A stretch of 64,000 nt of DNA from Flavobacterium hankyongi (GTDB lineage Bacteria > Bacteroidota > Bacteroidia > Flavobacteriales > Flavobacteriaceae): contig NZ_CP085725.1 in assembly GCF_036840915.1 (NCBI RefSeq), positions 1,364,001 to 1,428,000 of the forward strand, read 5' to 3'. The notes beneath the pieces are model-generated. The model did no database searches, was not told where the DNA came from, and saw only the letters and a program-made list of their open reading frames with translations. Position numbers and translations under genes: made by a program. Positions 47,615 to 56,200 of the stretch are shown here, piece by piece. Within the stretch, counting starts at the first letter, position 1, and each line of letters begins with the position of its first letter.

Positions 47615-49144
47615 TTATTCCCATTCAATTGTTGCTGGTGGTTTTGAGCTAATGTCATATACCACGCGGTTTACCCCTTTTACTTTATTAATAATTTCGT
47701 TAGAAATTTTCATTAAGAAATCGTATGGTAAATGCACCCAGTCAGCAGTCATACCGTCTGTAGATTCTACAGCACGAAGGGCTACCACTTTTTCATAAGT
47801 ACGCTCATCACCCATTACTCCTACACTATTCACAGGTAATAAAATAGCACCTGCCTGCCATACTTTATCGTATAACCCGTGATCTTTTAATCCTTGAATA
47901 AAAATATAATCTACTTCTTGAAGAATTCTAACTTTTTCTGGAGTGATATCTCCTAAAATACGAATTGAAAGTCCTGGTCCTGGGAAAGGATGACGTCCTA
48001 ACAACTCATCATCTATACCTAATGTTTTACCTACTCTACGTACTTCATCTTTAAACAACATACGAAGAGGCTCAACAATTTGAAGTTTCATAAAATCTGG
48101 CAATCCGCCTACATTGTGATGTGATTTAATTGTTGCAGATGGTCCTTTTACCGAAACTGATTCGATAACATCCGGATAGATTGTTCCTTGTGCCAAGAAT
48201 TTGACATCTTCTATTTTATGAGCTTCATCATCGAATACTTCAATGAAAACTCTACCAATCGTTTTACGCTTTGTTTCAGGATCATCAATTCCAGCTAATT
48301 CAGAAAGAAAACGCTCAGAAGAATCTACTCCTTTTACGTTTAATCCCATACCTTCGTATTGTTTTAAAACATTTTCGAACTCATTTTTACGAAGCAATCC
48401 GTTATTAACGAAAATACAGTACAAATTTTTACCAATCGCTTTGTTTAATAAAACTGCAGCTACCGTAGAATCTACTCCACCCGAAAGACCTAAAACTACT
48501 TTGTCGTTTCCTATTTTTGCTTTCATTTCAGCAACGATATCTTCCACAAATGAGCTAGGTGTAAAGTTTTGAGGTACTTCAGCGATTTTAACTAAGAAGT
48601 TTTCTAGCATTTGTTTTCCATCTTCTGAGTGATATACTTCAGGATGAAACTGAATAGCATAGGTTGTTTCTCCTTCGATACGATATGCTGCATTTTCAAC
48701 ATCTTTAGTAGACGCTAAACGCACACCGTTTGTTGGCATTTTTTTAATGGTATCGCTGTGGCTCATCCACACTTGACTGTTTAAATTTACATCATCAAAG
48801 AACAATTCGTCTTCTTTGATAAACGATAAATTTGCACGACCATATTCACGGATGTTTGAAGGTGCTACTTCTCCACCACTAAAGTGTGCTAGGTATTGTG
48901 CTCCATAGCAAACCGCTAATAAAGGCATTTTACCACGAATTTGAGATAAATCGGGATGCGGCGCATCTTCGGCACGAACCGAAAAAGGACTACCTGATAA
49001 AATCACGGCTTTGTAACTTGATAAATCACTTGGAAAGTGATTGTAAGGAAAAATTTCGCAGAAAATATTTAACTCGCGAACTCTACGGGCAATCAGCTGT
49101 GTGTACTGAGACCCAAAATCTAAAATAAGGACGTTGTGTTGCAT
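47615..49144 (-). CDS. guaA: GMP synthase (glutamine-hydrolysing)
   Basis: 509 residues from the ATG at 49144, the canonical start [20 protein letters not shown]. The enzyme amidates XMP to GMP. The class I glutaminase has its Cys in LAVCYGAQY (about 79) and the His-Glu pair in [10 protein letters not shown]; the ATP pyrophosphatase has the PP-loop [12 protein letters not shown] (about 220-231) and the C-terminal dimerisation domain ends '[16 protein letters not shown]'. The reverse-strand TATTTTTG box sits directly before the start codon, so the transcript may be leaderless. Confidence 0.98.
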   Translation of the reverse strand: MQHNVLILDFGSQYTQLIARRVRELNIFCEIFPYNHFPSDLSSYKAVILSGSPFSVRAEDAPHPDLSQIRGKMPLLAVCYGAQYLAHFSGGEVAPSNIREYGRANLSFIKEDELFFDDVNLNSQVWMSHSDTIKKMPTNGVRLASTKDVENAAYRIEGETTYAIQFHPEVYHSEDGKQMLENFLVKIAEVPQNFTPSSFVEDIVAEMKAKIGNDKVVLGLSGGVDSTVAAVLLNKAIGKNLYCIFVNNGLLRKNEFENVLKQYEGMGLNVKGVDSSERFLSELAGIDDPETKRKTIGRVFIEVFDDEAHKIEDVKFLAQGTIYPDVIESVSVKGPSATIKSHHNVGGLPDFMKLQIVEPLRMLFKDEVRRVGKTLGIDDELLGRHPFPGPGLSIRILGDITPEKVRILQEVDYIFIQGLKDHGLYDKVWQAGAILLPVNSVGVMGDERTYEKVVALRAVESTDGMTADWVHLPYDFLMKISNEIINKVKGVNRVVYDISSKPPATIEWE

Positions 49145-49147
49145 GTG

Positions 49148-49155
49148 CAAAAATA
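49148..49155 (-). promoter_or_regulatory. Putative -7 box of guaA immediately before the start codon
   Basis: Reverse-strand TATTTTTG ends 3 bp before the ATG at 49144. Transcription would begin at or near the A of the ATG. Confidence 0.45.
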
Positions 49156-49300
49156 GACATTTCTGTTAGACTGAAAAATAGCTCGAAAAGTTTTTTGATT
49201 TATATTTCTATCTCTCCCTTTTAATGAAGAACTGTTATTTGATATACAGCCCCACTATTTATAAAACACATATTATTACTTTTCGATTATTCCTAAATAT

Positions 49301-49317
49301 GGCTTCGAGAACCTCAG
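49301..49317. repeat. Copy of a short dispersed hairpin repeat
   Basis: GGCTTCGAGAACCTCAG. Seventeen bases identical to 52754-52770, in the intergenic region between guaA and the 61-residue protein gene. Arms GGCT/AGTC and GAG/CTC with a TC bulge. Confidence 0.65.
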
Positions 49318-49366
49318 TCGTGTTAAAAAAGTTATTAAGCATTTCTAGATATAATTAAAATAAAAT

Positions 49367-49552
49367 TTAAAGTAACTGCATTACACTTGCAGGGTTTATT
49401 CCCATATAACTACAAAACTCATCCACAGTTATTGCCTGATGTTTTTGTTTGTTGTGTAATTCTCTTATTTTCATAATAATATAGCGGCTTTGCCTTTCGC
49501 TTTTACCTGTTATTTGTTGAATGTCTTTTGCGTATATACAAATTCTTTTCAT
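49367..49552 (-). CDS. Small helical protein, possible DNA-binding helix-turn-helix
   Basis: 61 residues, basic start. 'KDIQQITGKSERQSRYIIMKIRELHNKQKHQAITVDEFCSYMGI' contains two segments resembling helix-turn-helix turns (an 'ITGKSERQSRYII' recognition-like helix and a 'TVDEFCSYMGINP' end). Proteins of this type are common in Bacteroidota accessory regions and are unassigned in function. It is a short gene, but the codon use and conserved-looking pattern make it credible. Confidence 0.6.
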   Translation of the reverse strand: MKRICIYAKDIQQITGKSERQSRYIIMKIRELHNKQKHQAITVDEFCSYMGINPASVMQLL

Positions 49553-49897
49553 TAGGAATCTATTTTATATTTTAAACTTTTTCTTTTATCATTATTCGGC
49601 TTTAACTCGGAGTACAGTCGGAGTATCCTCGGCTTTAACTTGGAGTACAGTCGGAGTATCCTCGGCTTTAACTCGGAGTATAGTCGAAGTATAATAATTC
49701 TATTACTTCTTAATCACATACAAGAATCATGCTATTTTATGTTATTATTCTTACAATTAATTTTAATTAACTTTTCTTTTAACTATTCCTGCAAAAAACT
49801 GCAATTATCTGCAATAAAAGGCTATTACGGCAATACCTCTTTTACATTAATTTTTCTTGTTTTACTATTGCTTCATAATCATTTAAAACACAAACAT
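49553..49897. other. Intergenic region (345 bp) with direct repeats
   Basis: It holds the 11-bp/33-bp repeat array at 49597-49692. The remaining 200 bp before the next gene shows no ORF with supporting evidence and no clear promoter. Confidence 0.6.
49597..49692 (+). repeat. Tandem 33-bp repeat built from 11-bp subunits
   Basis: Three 33-bp units, the third degenerate at its end. Each unit is three 11-mers: CGGCTTTAACT, CGGAGTACAGT and CGGAGTATCCT. Thus about nine 11-mers with CGG (or TGG/CGA) at each start occur in phase. Unit 2 has one base changed (TGG), unit 3 several near its end. Eleven bases is about one helical turn, so a repeated protein-binding face is possible. Confidence 0.85.
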
Positions 49898-50647
49898 ATG
49901 GCTAGAGTAAATGGCCTCATTAAAATTGAGGGAACAGTAGAAGATTTAACCTTTTACAAAAAAGAAGGTGTTAGTTATGTACGCCGAAAAGGAGGTGTAT
50001 CTAAAGAGCGTATTAATTCTGATTCTAACTTTGTAAGAACCAGAGAAAACAACAATGAATTTGGACATAGTGGTACCAGCGGCAAAATTTTGCGTCGTGC
50101 TCTAGGTTCTATGGCATTAAAGGCTAAAGACAGTAAATTATCCAGTCGATTGTTAGCTGTTATGTCACAAATCAAGAATATGGATACTGTATCTGCAAGA
50201 GGGGAAAGAAAAGTATCTATAGGCTTAAGTACTCCTGAAGGTAAACAAGCATTAAGAGGATTCAACTTTAATGCAAAATCTACCTTGAGTGGCGTATTAA
50301 TGGCTCCCTATACCCTAGACACCACAACAGGTACGATAACCATTCCTAATTTATTAACCGCAGAACAAATTTTATTTCCACAAGGAGCTACTCATGTAAG
50401 TTTTCAAAGTTCGGTTTTGATGTTGGATTTTGAAACCGAAAATTCAGAAATGTTCTACAGTCCAAGTATTAATTTACCATTGAATATGACGGCTAGTTCA
50501 GTGCTTTTATCTCCTTCACAAATGCCTACAGGAAGTGGACAGCAATTTTTTATGCTTATGATATCGTTCTATCAACAAGTTAATGGTGTGCAATATTCGT
50601 TAAAAAATGAAGAATATAATGTACTCTGTATTTTAGATGTTATTTAA
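49898..50647 (+). CDS. Conserved Bacteroidota hypothetical protein (MARVNGLIKIEG type)
   Basis: 249 residues from the ATG at 49898. That start is chosen because the MARVNGLIKIEGTVEDLTF opening is typical of this family, while the open frame upstream reads through repeats. Features: 'TFYKKEGVSYVRRKGGVSKERI' (about 19-40), 'FVRTRENNNEFGHSGTSGKILR' (about 46-67), a basic first third, and a beta-rich last two-thirds ('VLMLDFETENSEMFYSPSINLPL'). No signal peptide or catalytic motif. The family is seen in many copies in Flavobacterium; function unknown, possibly phage- or surface-structure derived. A terminator-like hairpin follows. Confidence 0.75.
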   Translation: MARVNGLIKIEGTVEDLTFYKKEGVSYVRRKGGVSKERINSDSNFVRTRENNNEFGHSGTSGKILRRALGSMALKAKDSKLSSRLLAVMSQIKNMDTVSARGERKVSIGLSTPEGKQALRGFNFNAKSTLSGVLMAPYTLDTTTGTITIPNLLTAEQILFPQGATHVSFQSSVLMLDFETENSEMFYSPSINLPLNMTASSVLLSPSQMPTGSGQQFFMLMISFYQQVNGVQYSLKNEEYNVLCILDVI

Positions 50648-50659
50648 TTTTTTATTTAA

Positions 50660-50683
50660 ACCCAGTAGTAAACTACTGGGTTC
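50660..50683 (+). terminator. Terminator-like hairpin
   Basis: AACCCAGTAGT-AA-ACTACTGGGTT, 12 bp after the stop of the 249-residue gene. The following T-tract is short (CTGCTTTT), so efficiency is uncertain. Confidence 0.6.
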
Positions 50684-50731
50684 TGCTTTTAAGTTTAAAA
50701 ATAACTATGGATTAATAGTTAATTTAGTGTT

Positions 50732-50755
50732 GTACTTTGTCTTGAAACAAAGTAC
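50732..50755. repeat. Palindromic element at the front of the tandem array
   Basis: GTACTTTGT pairs perfectly with ACAAAGTAC around loop CTTGAA. It immediately precedes unit 1 and is not part of units 2 and 3. Confidence 0.65.
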
Positions 50756-50826
50756 CAAAATTCAAGTCTGGGTTTCTCAGTGTTCCAATTGCATTTCAAA
50801 TCCTAAAGCAAAAAAACTCTCTCGTC

Positions 50827-50913
50827 ATGACTGACGAGATCAAACAGCTTTTGCTTTTCAACGGATTTTTCAATGATTGGAAACTCACTTGCGAAACCAA
50901 TGACATTTTATAA
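50827..50913 (+). CDS. Small ORF, repeat copy 1 (28 codons)
   Basis: Encodes 28 residues starting MTDEIKQLLLFNGFF, then NDWKLTCETNDIL. The ATG lies in the 6-base loop of a 7-bp hairpin (TCTCGTC/GACGAGA). Copies 2 and 3 encode the same residues, with only one synonymous change (TTC/TTT) before the last two residues. No clear ribosome-binding site; translation is unproven, and a structured RNA would also keep this sequence. Confidence 0.35.
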   Translation: MTDEIKQLLLFNGFFNDWKLTCETNDIL

Positions 50914-51120
50914 TTATACACGAGAATCTTTATGTTGAATAACTCAAACTGTTAATTGCTTATTACTATCCGTTAATAACATTTTATCTTCAAACACATC
51001 AACGATTCAACGAATAGCAAAACAAATGTTATTTATGAGTTAAAGTGACAAAATTCAAGTCTGGATTTCTCAGTATTCCAATTGCATTTCAAATCCTAAA
51101 GCAAAAAGAACTCTCTCGTC

Positions 51121-51207
51121 ATGACTGACGAGATCAAACAGCTTTTGCTTTTTAACGGATTTTTCAATGATTGGAAACTCACTTGCGAAACCAATGACAT
51201 TTTATAA
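51121..51207 (+). CDS. Small ORF, repeat copy 2 (28 codons)
   Basis: Same 28-residue product as copy 1, with one synonymous change. In this copy an extra base just upstream of the hairpin breaks the long upstream frame that is open in copies 1 and 3, which suggests that only the ATG-initiated part could be maintained. Confidence 0.35.
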   Translation: MTDEIKQLLLFNGFFNDWKLTCETNDIL

Positions 51208-51412
51208 TTATACACGAGAATCTTTATGTTGAATAACTCAAACTGTTAATTGCTGATACTATCCGTTAATAACATTTTATCTTCAAACACATCAACGATT
51301 CAACGAATAGCAAAACAAATGTTATTTATGAGTTAAAGTGCCAAAATTCAAGTCTGAGTTTCTCAGTGTTCCAATTGCATTTCAAATCCTAAAGCAAAAA
51401 AACTCTCTCGTC

Positions 51413-51511
51413 ATGACTGACGAGATCAAACAGCTTTTGCTTTTCAACGGATTTTTCAATGATTGGAAACTCACTTGCGAAACCAATGACACTTTGGAAA
51501 ATATTTTTTAA
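51413..51511 (+). CDS. Small ORF, repeat copy 3 (32 codons)
   Basis: Identical to copies 1 and 2 up to ETND, then continues TLENIF before a stop, outside the repeated part. This copy may preserve the ancestral end, copies 1 and 2 having lost it where the tandem junction forms. It sits just 42 bp before the -33 box of the RHS operon promoter. Confidence 0.38.
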   Translation: MTDEIKQLLLFNGFFNDWKLTCETNDTLENIF

Positions 51512-51552
51512 TTCTTACAAAAAATCATTAAAATTAGTTATTGTGTAATTGG

Positions 51553-51582
51553 TTTGTTAAGAGTAATATTGCGGTAATTTTG
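51553..51582 (+). promoter_or_regulatory. Promoter of the RHS operon
   Basis: TTTG (51553-51556), an 18-bp spacer and TAATTTTG (51575-51582) match the Bacteroidota consensus. The leader to the ATG at 51645 would be about 55 nt. Confidence 0.75.
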
Positions 51583-51644
51583 TAAAACTTTACTTGTCAA
51601 AAAATGTACTGTTTTTCAAGCACTTAACAAAAACAAGAAATATT

Positions 51645-53294
51645 ATGTCCCAAAATTACACTTACAAAAAGCTACTTTTTGGTTTTTTACTATTCTTTTC
51701 AATTCAAATATATTCTCAAGACATTCTTTGGGAAAAATCATATGGAGGAAAACACGCCGAATATCTTTTTGATGCTATCCCAACACCTGATTATGGTTTT
51801 ATACTTGCTGGAAGCTCAATTTCCAATAAAAATGGTAACAAATCTGACAATAATAAAGGAGATTTAGATTATTGGGTTTGGAAAATGGATGAAAGAGGTG
51901 GACTAGACTGGCAAAAAAGTTTTGGTGGTTCTGGCACCGATTTACTTCAAAGTATAACACTAACCAACGATGGTGGGTTTATTTTAGCAGGTGCTTCTAC
52001 TTCTAATAAATCTGAAGATAAAAAAAATGACAGTAATGGTGATTCTGATTTTTGGATCATAAAACTTGATGCTAAAGGTGGCATAATGTGGCAAAAAACA
52101 ATTGGCGGTGCAGGTCAAGAAAAATTACAAAGTATAGCTTGCACAAAAGATGGCGGCTATATTATTGGTGGTTCGTCTAGTTCAGACAAAAATACTTTTA
52201 GCAAAGAAGGAAACTCTCTTTATCAAAAATCTGAAAATAGTAGAGGAAATTTAGATTACTGGGTAGTTAAACTTAGTGCAAATGGAACTCCTGAATGGCA
52301 AAAAACTATAGGAGGGAAATATTTTGATGAACTTAAAAGCATAGAGCAAACTATCGACGGTGGCTATATTTTAGGAGGTTATTCTAATTCTCCAATATCA
52401 GGAGACAAAACTGCTGACAATTTTGGTCTTGGAGATTACTGGATTGTAAAATTAGACGAAACTGGCAATATCAGTTGGCAAAAAACTATTGGTGGTGATA
52501 AAGATGATAACTTATTTACTTTAATTCAAACCAAAGACAAAGGCTTTCTTTTAGGAGGAAATTCAAACTCAAACGCTACAAACTCTAAAAAGAAAGGAAA
52601 CGGAAAAGGAACTGATTTTTGGGTGGTTAAACTTGATGAGAGTGGAGAAATTTTATGGCAAGAAACCTATGATTATGGTAAAACCGATGTATTGACTTCG
52701 ATTGTAGAAAACGAGGATCATACATTTCTTATAGGTGGGTATGCACAAAGTGAGGCTTCGAGAACCTCAGCCTCCAAAAATGGAATAACCGGAAAATTTA
52801 CTCAGACATCAGACAAAGAAGGCATAAACGATTATATTGCTTTAAAGATAAAAGATAATGGTGAAGAGATCTGGACTCAAACTGTGGGCAGTAAAGGAGA
52901 TGAAGTGATGAATAAACTCTTAGAAACCAGAGATGGAGGTTATTTACTGGCAGGAACTTCTAAAGGAGAACAATCAAGAGATAAAGCAAGTTCTATAGGT
53001 GGAAACGATTTTTGGGTAGTGAAACTAAAAGACAAAGCCAAAAAAGAAAAAACAAAAGTAGCTATAGAAGCATACCCTAACCCTGCCGAGAGTTTTACCA
53101 ATACTCTTGTAAACTACGATTATAGTGACGGTTGGGCCACTTTATACGACCTAAACGGACGACAATTACAAAAAATAGAACTTCATGGTGAACACACCAT
53201 CCCTATTCAATTACACAACCTTCCTCAAGGAATTTACATCGTAAACATTAAAACAAACAACGGAGAGAACTCTCTGAAAATTATTAAAAAATAG
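51645..53294 (+). CDS. Seven-repeat propeller-like protein with T9SS type A sorting domain
   Basis: 549 residues from the ATG at 51645 (signal peptide ends QIYSQ, about residue 25). About seven repeats of 60-70 residues follow, each with the pattern W-Q-K-T/S-x-G-G ... DGG(Y/F)I(L)xGxS ... D(Y/F)W(V/I)xKL, as in 'WQKTIGGAGQEKLQSI' and 'DYWIVKLDETGNISWQKT'; seven such units suggest a beta-propeller. The last 75 residues, from AYPNPAESFTNT to the end, are a type A sorting domain, so it is exported by T9SS. One repeat contains 'SEASRTSASK' encoded by the dispersed hairpin at 52754. It leads an operon with the two RHS genes (2-bp and 14-bp gaps). Confidence 0.88.
   Translation: MSQNYTYKKLLFGFLLFFSIQIYSQDILWEKSYGGKHAEYLFDAIPTPDYGFILAGSSISNKNGNKSDNNKGDLDYWVWKMDERGGLDWQKSFGGSGTDLLQSITLTNDGGFILAGASTSNKSEDKKNDSNGDSDFWIIKLDAKGGIMWQKTIGGAGQEKLQSIACTKDGGYIIGGSSSSDKNTFSKEGNSLYQKSENSRGNLDYWVVKLSANGTPEWQKTIGGKYFDELKSIEQTIDGGYILGGYSNSPISGDKTADNFGLGDYWIVKLDETGNISWQKTIGGDKDDNLFTLIQTKDKGFLLGGNSNSNATNSKKKGNGKGTDFWVVKLDESGEILWQETYDYGKTDVLTSIVENEDHTFLIGGYAQSEASRTSASKNGITGKFTQTSDKEGINDYIALKIKDNGEEIWTQTVGSKGDEVMNKLLETRDGGYLLAGTSKGEQSRDKASSIGGNDFWVVKLKDKAKKEKTKVAIEAYPNPAESFTNTLVNYDYSDGWATLYDLNGRQLQKIELHGEHTIPIQLHNLPQGIYIVNIKTNNGENSLKIIKK
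52754..52773. repeat. Copy of a short dispersed hairpin repeat inside a coding sequence
   Basis: GGCTTCGAGAACCTCAGCCT, with GAGGCT-TC-GAG-AAC-CTC-AGCCTC (from 52752) forming a 9-bp stem with a TC bulge. It lies in frame within the propeller-protein gene and encodes part of SEASRTSAS. Confidence 0.7.
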
Positions 53295-53296
53295 AC

Positions 53297-56200
53297 ATGA
53301 AAAATAGATTTCTTATAACAACATTATTGCTACTAAAATTCACTTTTTTACTGTCTCAAAATGGAAAAGATAATTACTTTCCTCCTGCTCCGGAAGCCAG
53401 TTCATTAATTAAATATGTTGATATTCCTGTTAATTATTCGACAGGAGTTACAAATTATTCAATCCCTGTACACAACATAAAATTGAAAGGTTTGAACATA
53501 CCAATCACTTTATCACACCAATCTTCAGGATTCAAACCTTCTGAAGTTGCTAGTAACGTAGGCTTAGGATGGGAACTTAATGTGGGTGGCAAAATAGTAC
53601 AAAATGTAGTTGGACAAAACGATATAGATGTACCTGGCCCAGGGAACGTTTTTTGGAATTTGCCAAACAACAGAGATTTTAAAATACCAAAAGAGGTACC
53701 AGCTGAAGGGGCTTCTCTTAGCTTAATAAATCAACAGTATATGGATAGTATAAATGCGGCAGGTACAGATTATTTTATGTTTACTCAAATTGAACAAAAT
53801 AACATTGATCTTCAACCTGATACTTTTTACTATTCAACACCAACTAAATCTGGTAAATTTTTCTTTGCCAATAATTTTGAAGCAAAACAAATACCTTTTG
53901 GAAAAGAAAAAATAATTTACAACGCTGCTAATCATAGTTTTGAAATTACAGATACTGATGGTGTAAGGTATTTATACAGCATAAGAACCGAAAATATAAA
54001 CTTTACAACAAATGTATGCTATGCAAACGACAGATTAGCTGGAAACTCAATGAATAACTCATATACTTATTATTTAACACAAATAATAACACCTAATAAT
54101 GAAACAGTAGAATTTATATATGATACCATAAAATATAAATTGATTAATGATAAAGATTACACAAGATATTTTCATTCATTCTTGGGAGGTGCAGAAAAAA
54201 TCACATCCTATTATTCTGAAATTACTAGTAAGGTTCTCAATAAAATAATAGTTAATCAAAATTATGAAGTTGATTTCTTGTACAATAAGTATAGAAAAGA
54301 TTTAAAAGGTTATGCCCAAGTAAATGCTCCAAAGACTCTAGATGAAATTAAAATTAAATATGGAAACGAAATTGAATCCTATCATTTTAACTATGGGTAT
54401 TTTGGTATTAATGAAAGTGTATATAATCCAACTGTTTTTGAGGGAATAGCAGTGAATGAAGATACAACATATAGATTAAAATTAAAAAGTTTTCAAAAAA
54501 CAGGAGAAAACCCATATATTTTTTCATACTATAATGAAGCTGCTACAGAGAAATACACTTCTTGTTTGGATCATTGGGGCTATTATAGTCATAGTTGTGG
54601 CAGATACACTATGAATTTCCTTTTTGGAGACTTTAACAACAATCTAAAAGAACCTAATTTAGAAAGAAGTAAAACCAATATATTGAAAAGCATTATCCTA
54701 CCAACAAAAGGGGAAGTAGAATTTGATTATGAACTAAATACCTGTTCTGATTGTGCTATTACTTATCCTGAGTATACTTGGGAAACATATTCAGTTTATT
54801 CTAATGCCAATGATAACTTTAGCAATGATTGGGAATCACATGAAGTTATTTTTACTGTTCCTGAAAATTTTGAAAGTATCCCTATTGTTCAATTTAATTT
54901 ATTTGATGGTGGAGAACTTACAACAACAAACTATGCATCAGTTTCCCTTTATGATGATCAAAATCATCTTGTAAATTTTCAGGCAATAGGCATAGGTAAT
55001 CAAACAAAACCTCTTGATGGAGGTCTTCTACAAAATGGAAAAACATATAAGCTGGTTTTAGAATGTGTTGATAATATGGAAAATGAAAACAAATATATAG
55101 GTTTCGGTTTTTTAAAAAGAACAGATATTCATATTGCAAATCCTTTTGTTGGTGGTCTGCGAATAAAAGATATAAAAACAAAGGATAATAGTAACTTAAT
55201 AAGTCTTCGTTCTTTTGAATATCTAAGTGACAATAATCAATCTTCTGGTATTCTATATGAAAAGCCTTCTTATTTTGATGAATACAGTTATTTTGTTCCA
55301 TTAAATACAGACTATAGTAATTCACTTTCAGCAGGAGCTCAACATTTTGCTGTACAACACTCAAGACTACCAATAGATTTATTTGGTTTTGGTGGCTATC
55401 ATATTTTTTACCAAAAAGTAACCGAAAAAAACAATGACATAAATAACTTGAGTAACAATATAAAAGTTGAAAAATATTTCAGTTTTCAAGATGATTTGCG
55501 ATACGGTGAACAAAGTTATTTTTCGAAAATATCATATGATTGGAAACGGGGTTTACTTTCTCAAGTTAATGAATTCAATCAAAATAATATTATTAGAAAA
55601 ACACAATTCTTCTATCGTTTTTTAGACACCCCGAGTACAAGTGTTCCTTCTTTAGAGCCTGGTAATCACTTGTCTAACCCTACATTTCCAAATGAGTTTC
55701 ATCAAAGAAGTTTAGCAATTCTATCTTGGAGAAGAAATCCAGCCTCATGGAATATATATGGTTACAATAGTTCCAAGTTGATATCCGCTTGGTATTATAT
55801 GGATAAAAAAACAACAGAAGAAAACCTTAATGGTACTATTTTAAAAACTGAGGAAAATTATAAATATGATAATCCTACAAGTGCTCAATTAACATCCCAA
55901 ATTTTCAAAAGTTCAACAGGAGAAATTGTAGAAACCAAATACCAATATGCGCATGAAGCAAACAACCTAGCCATGATTAATAGAAACATGATAGGTATTC
56001 CTTTAATAACAGAAACTTTTAGAAACAATGAAAAACTATCTACTCAAGTAACCACTTATAAAGATTGGGGAAATAATTTGTTGGCTCCTGAAATAATAAA
56101 AACTTCTAAAGCAAACCAAAACTTAGAGGACAGAATCAAATACAATTTAGTTGATACTAACGGCAATCCGTTAGAAGTTCAACAAGTAGACGGTATAAAA

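Larger units (their letters stand above)
50757..51491 (+). repeat. 2.5 tandem copies of a 293-bp unit
   Basis: Unit 1 begins at 50757, unit 2 at 51050, unit 3 at 51343 (truncated near 51491). The period is 293 bp and differences are few, for example GGG/GGA/GAG at one codon, a single extra base in the A-run of unit 2, and GCTTATTACT versus GCTGATACT. Each unit has a hairpin AAAGCAAAA ... TTTTGCTTT containing TCTCGTC-ATGACT-GACGAGA, plus the 28-32-codon small ORF. A further inverted repeat AATAACATTT / AAATGTTATT lies in the second half of units 1 and 2. Confidence 0.92.
50648..51644. other. Long intergenic region (997 bp) with tandem repeats and small ORFs
   Basis: It contains a hairpin at 50660-50683, a 9-bp palindrome at 50732-50755, 2.5 copies of a 293-bp unit, three copies of a small ORF, and a strong promoter at 51553-51582. 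No conventional gene is supported. Confidence 0.85.

Noticed and set aside
49640..49897. N-terminal extension of the 249-residue protein
   Set aside because: The extension translates the 11-bp repeats and low-complexity hydrophobic sequence; the MARVNG start at 49898 is typical of the family.
50637..50834. A 65-codon forward ORF crossing into the first 293-bp unit
   Set aside because: It reads through the palindrome at 50732-50755 into the repeat, has no family features, and its frame is not kept in units 2 and 3.
50757..51491. CRISPR array
   Set aside because: Units are 293 bp and near-identical over their whole length; there are no short repeats with unique spacers.
54918..55373. 151-codon antisense ORF within the first RHS gene
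   Set aside because: Composition (many Leu, Tyr, His, Gln) is that of an out-of-frame translation of AT-rich coding sequence, and there is no promoter or homology pattern.
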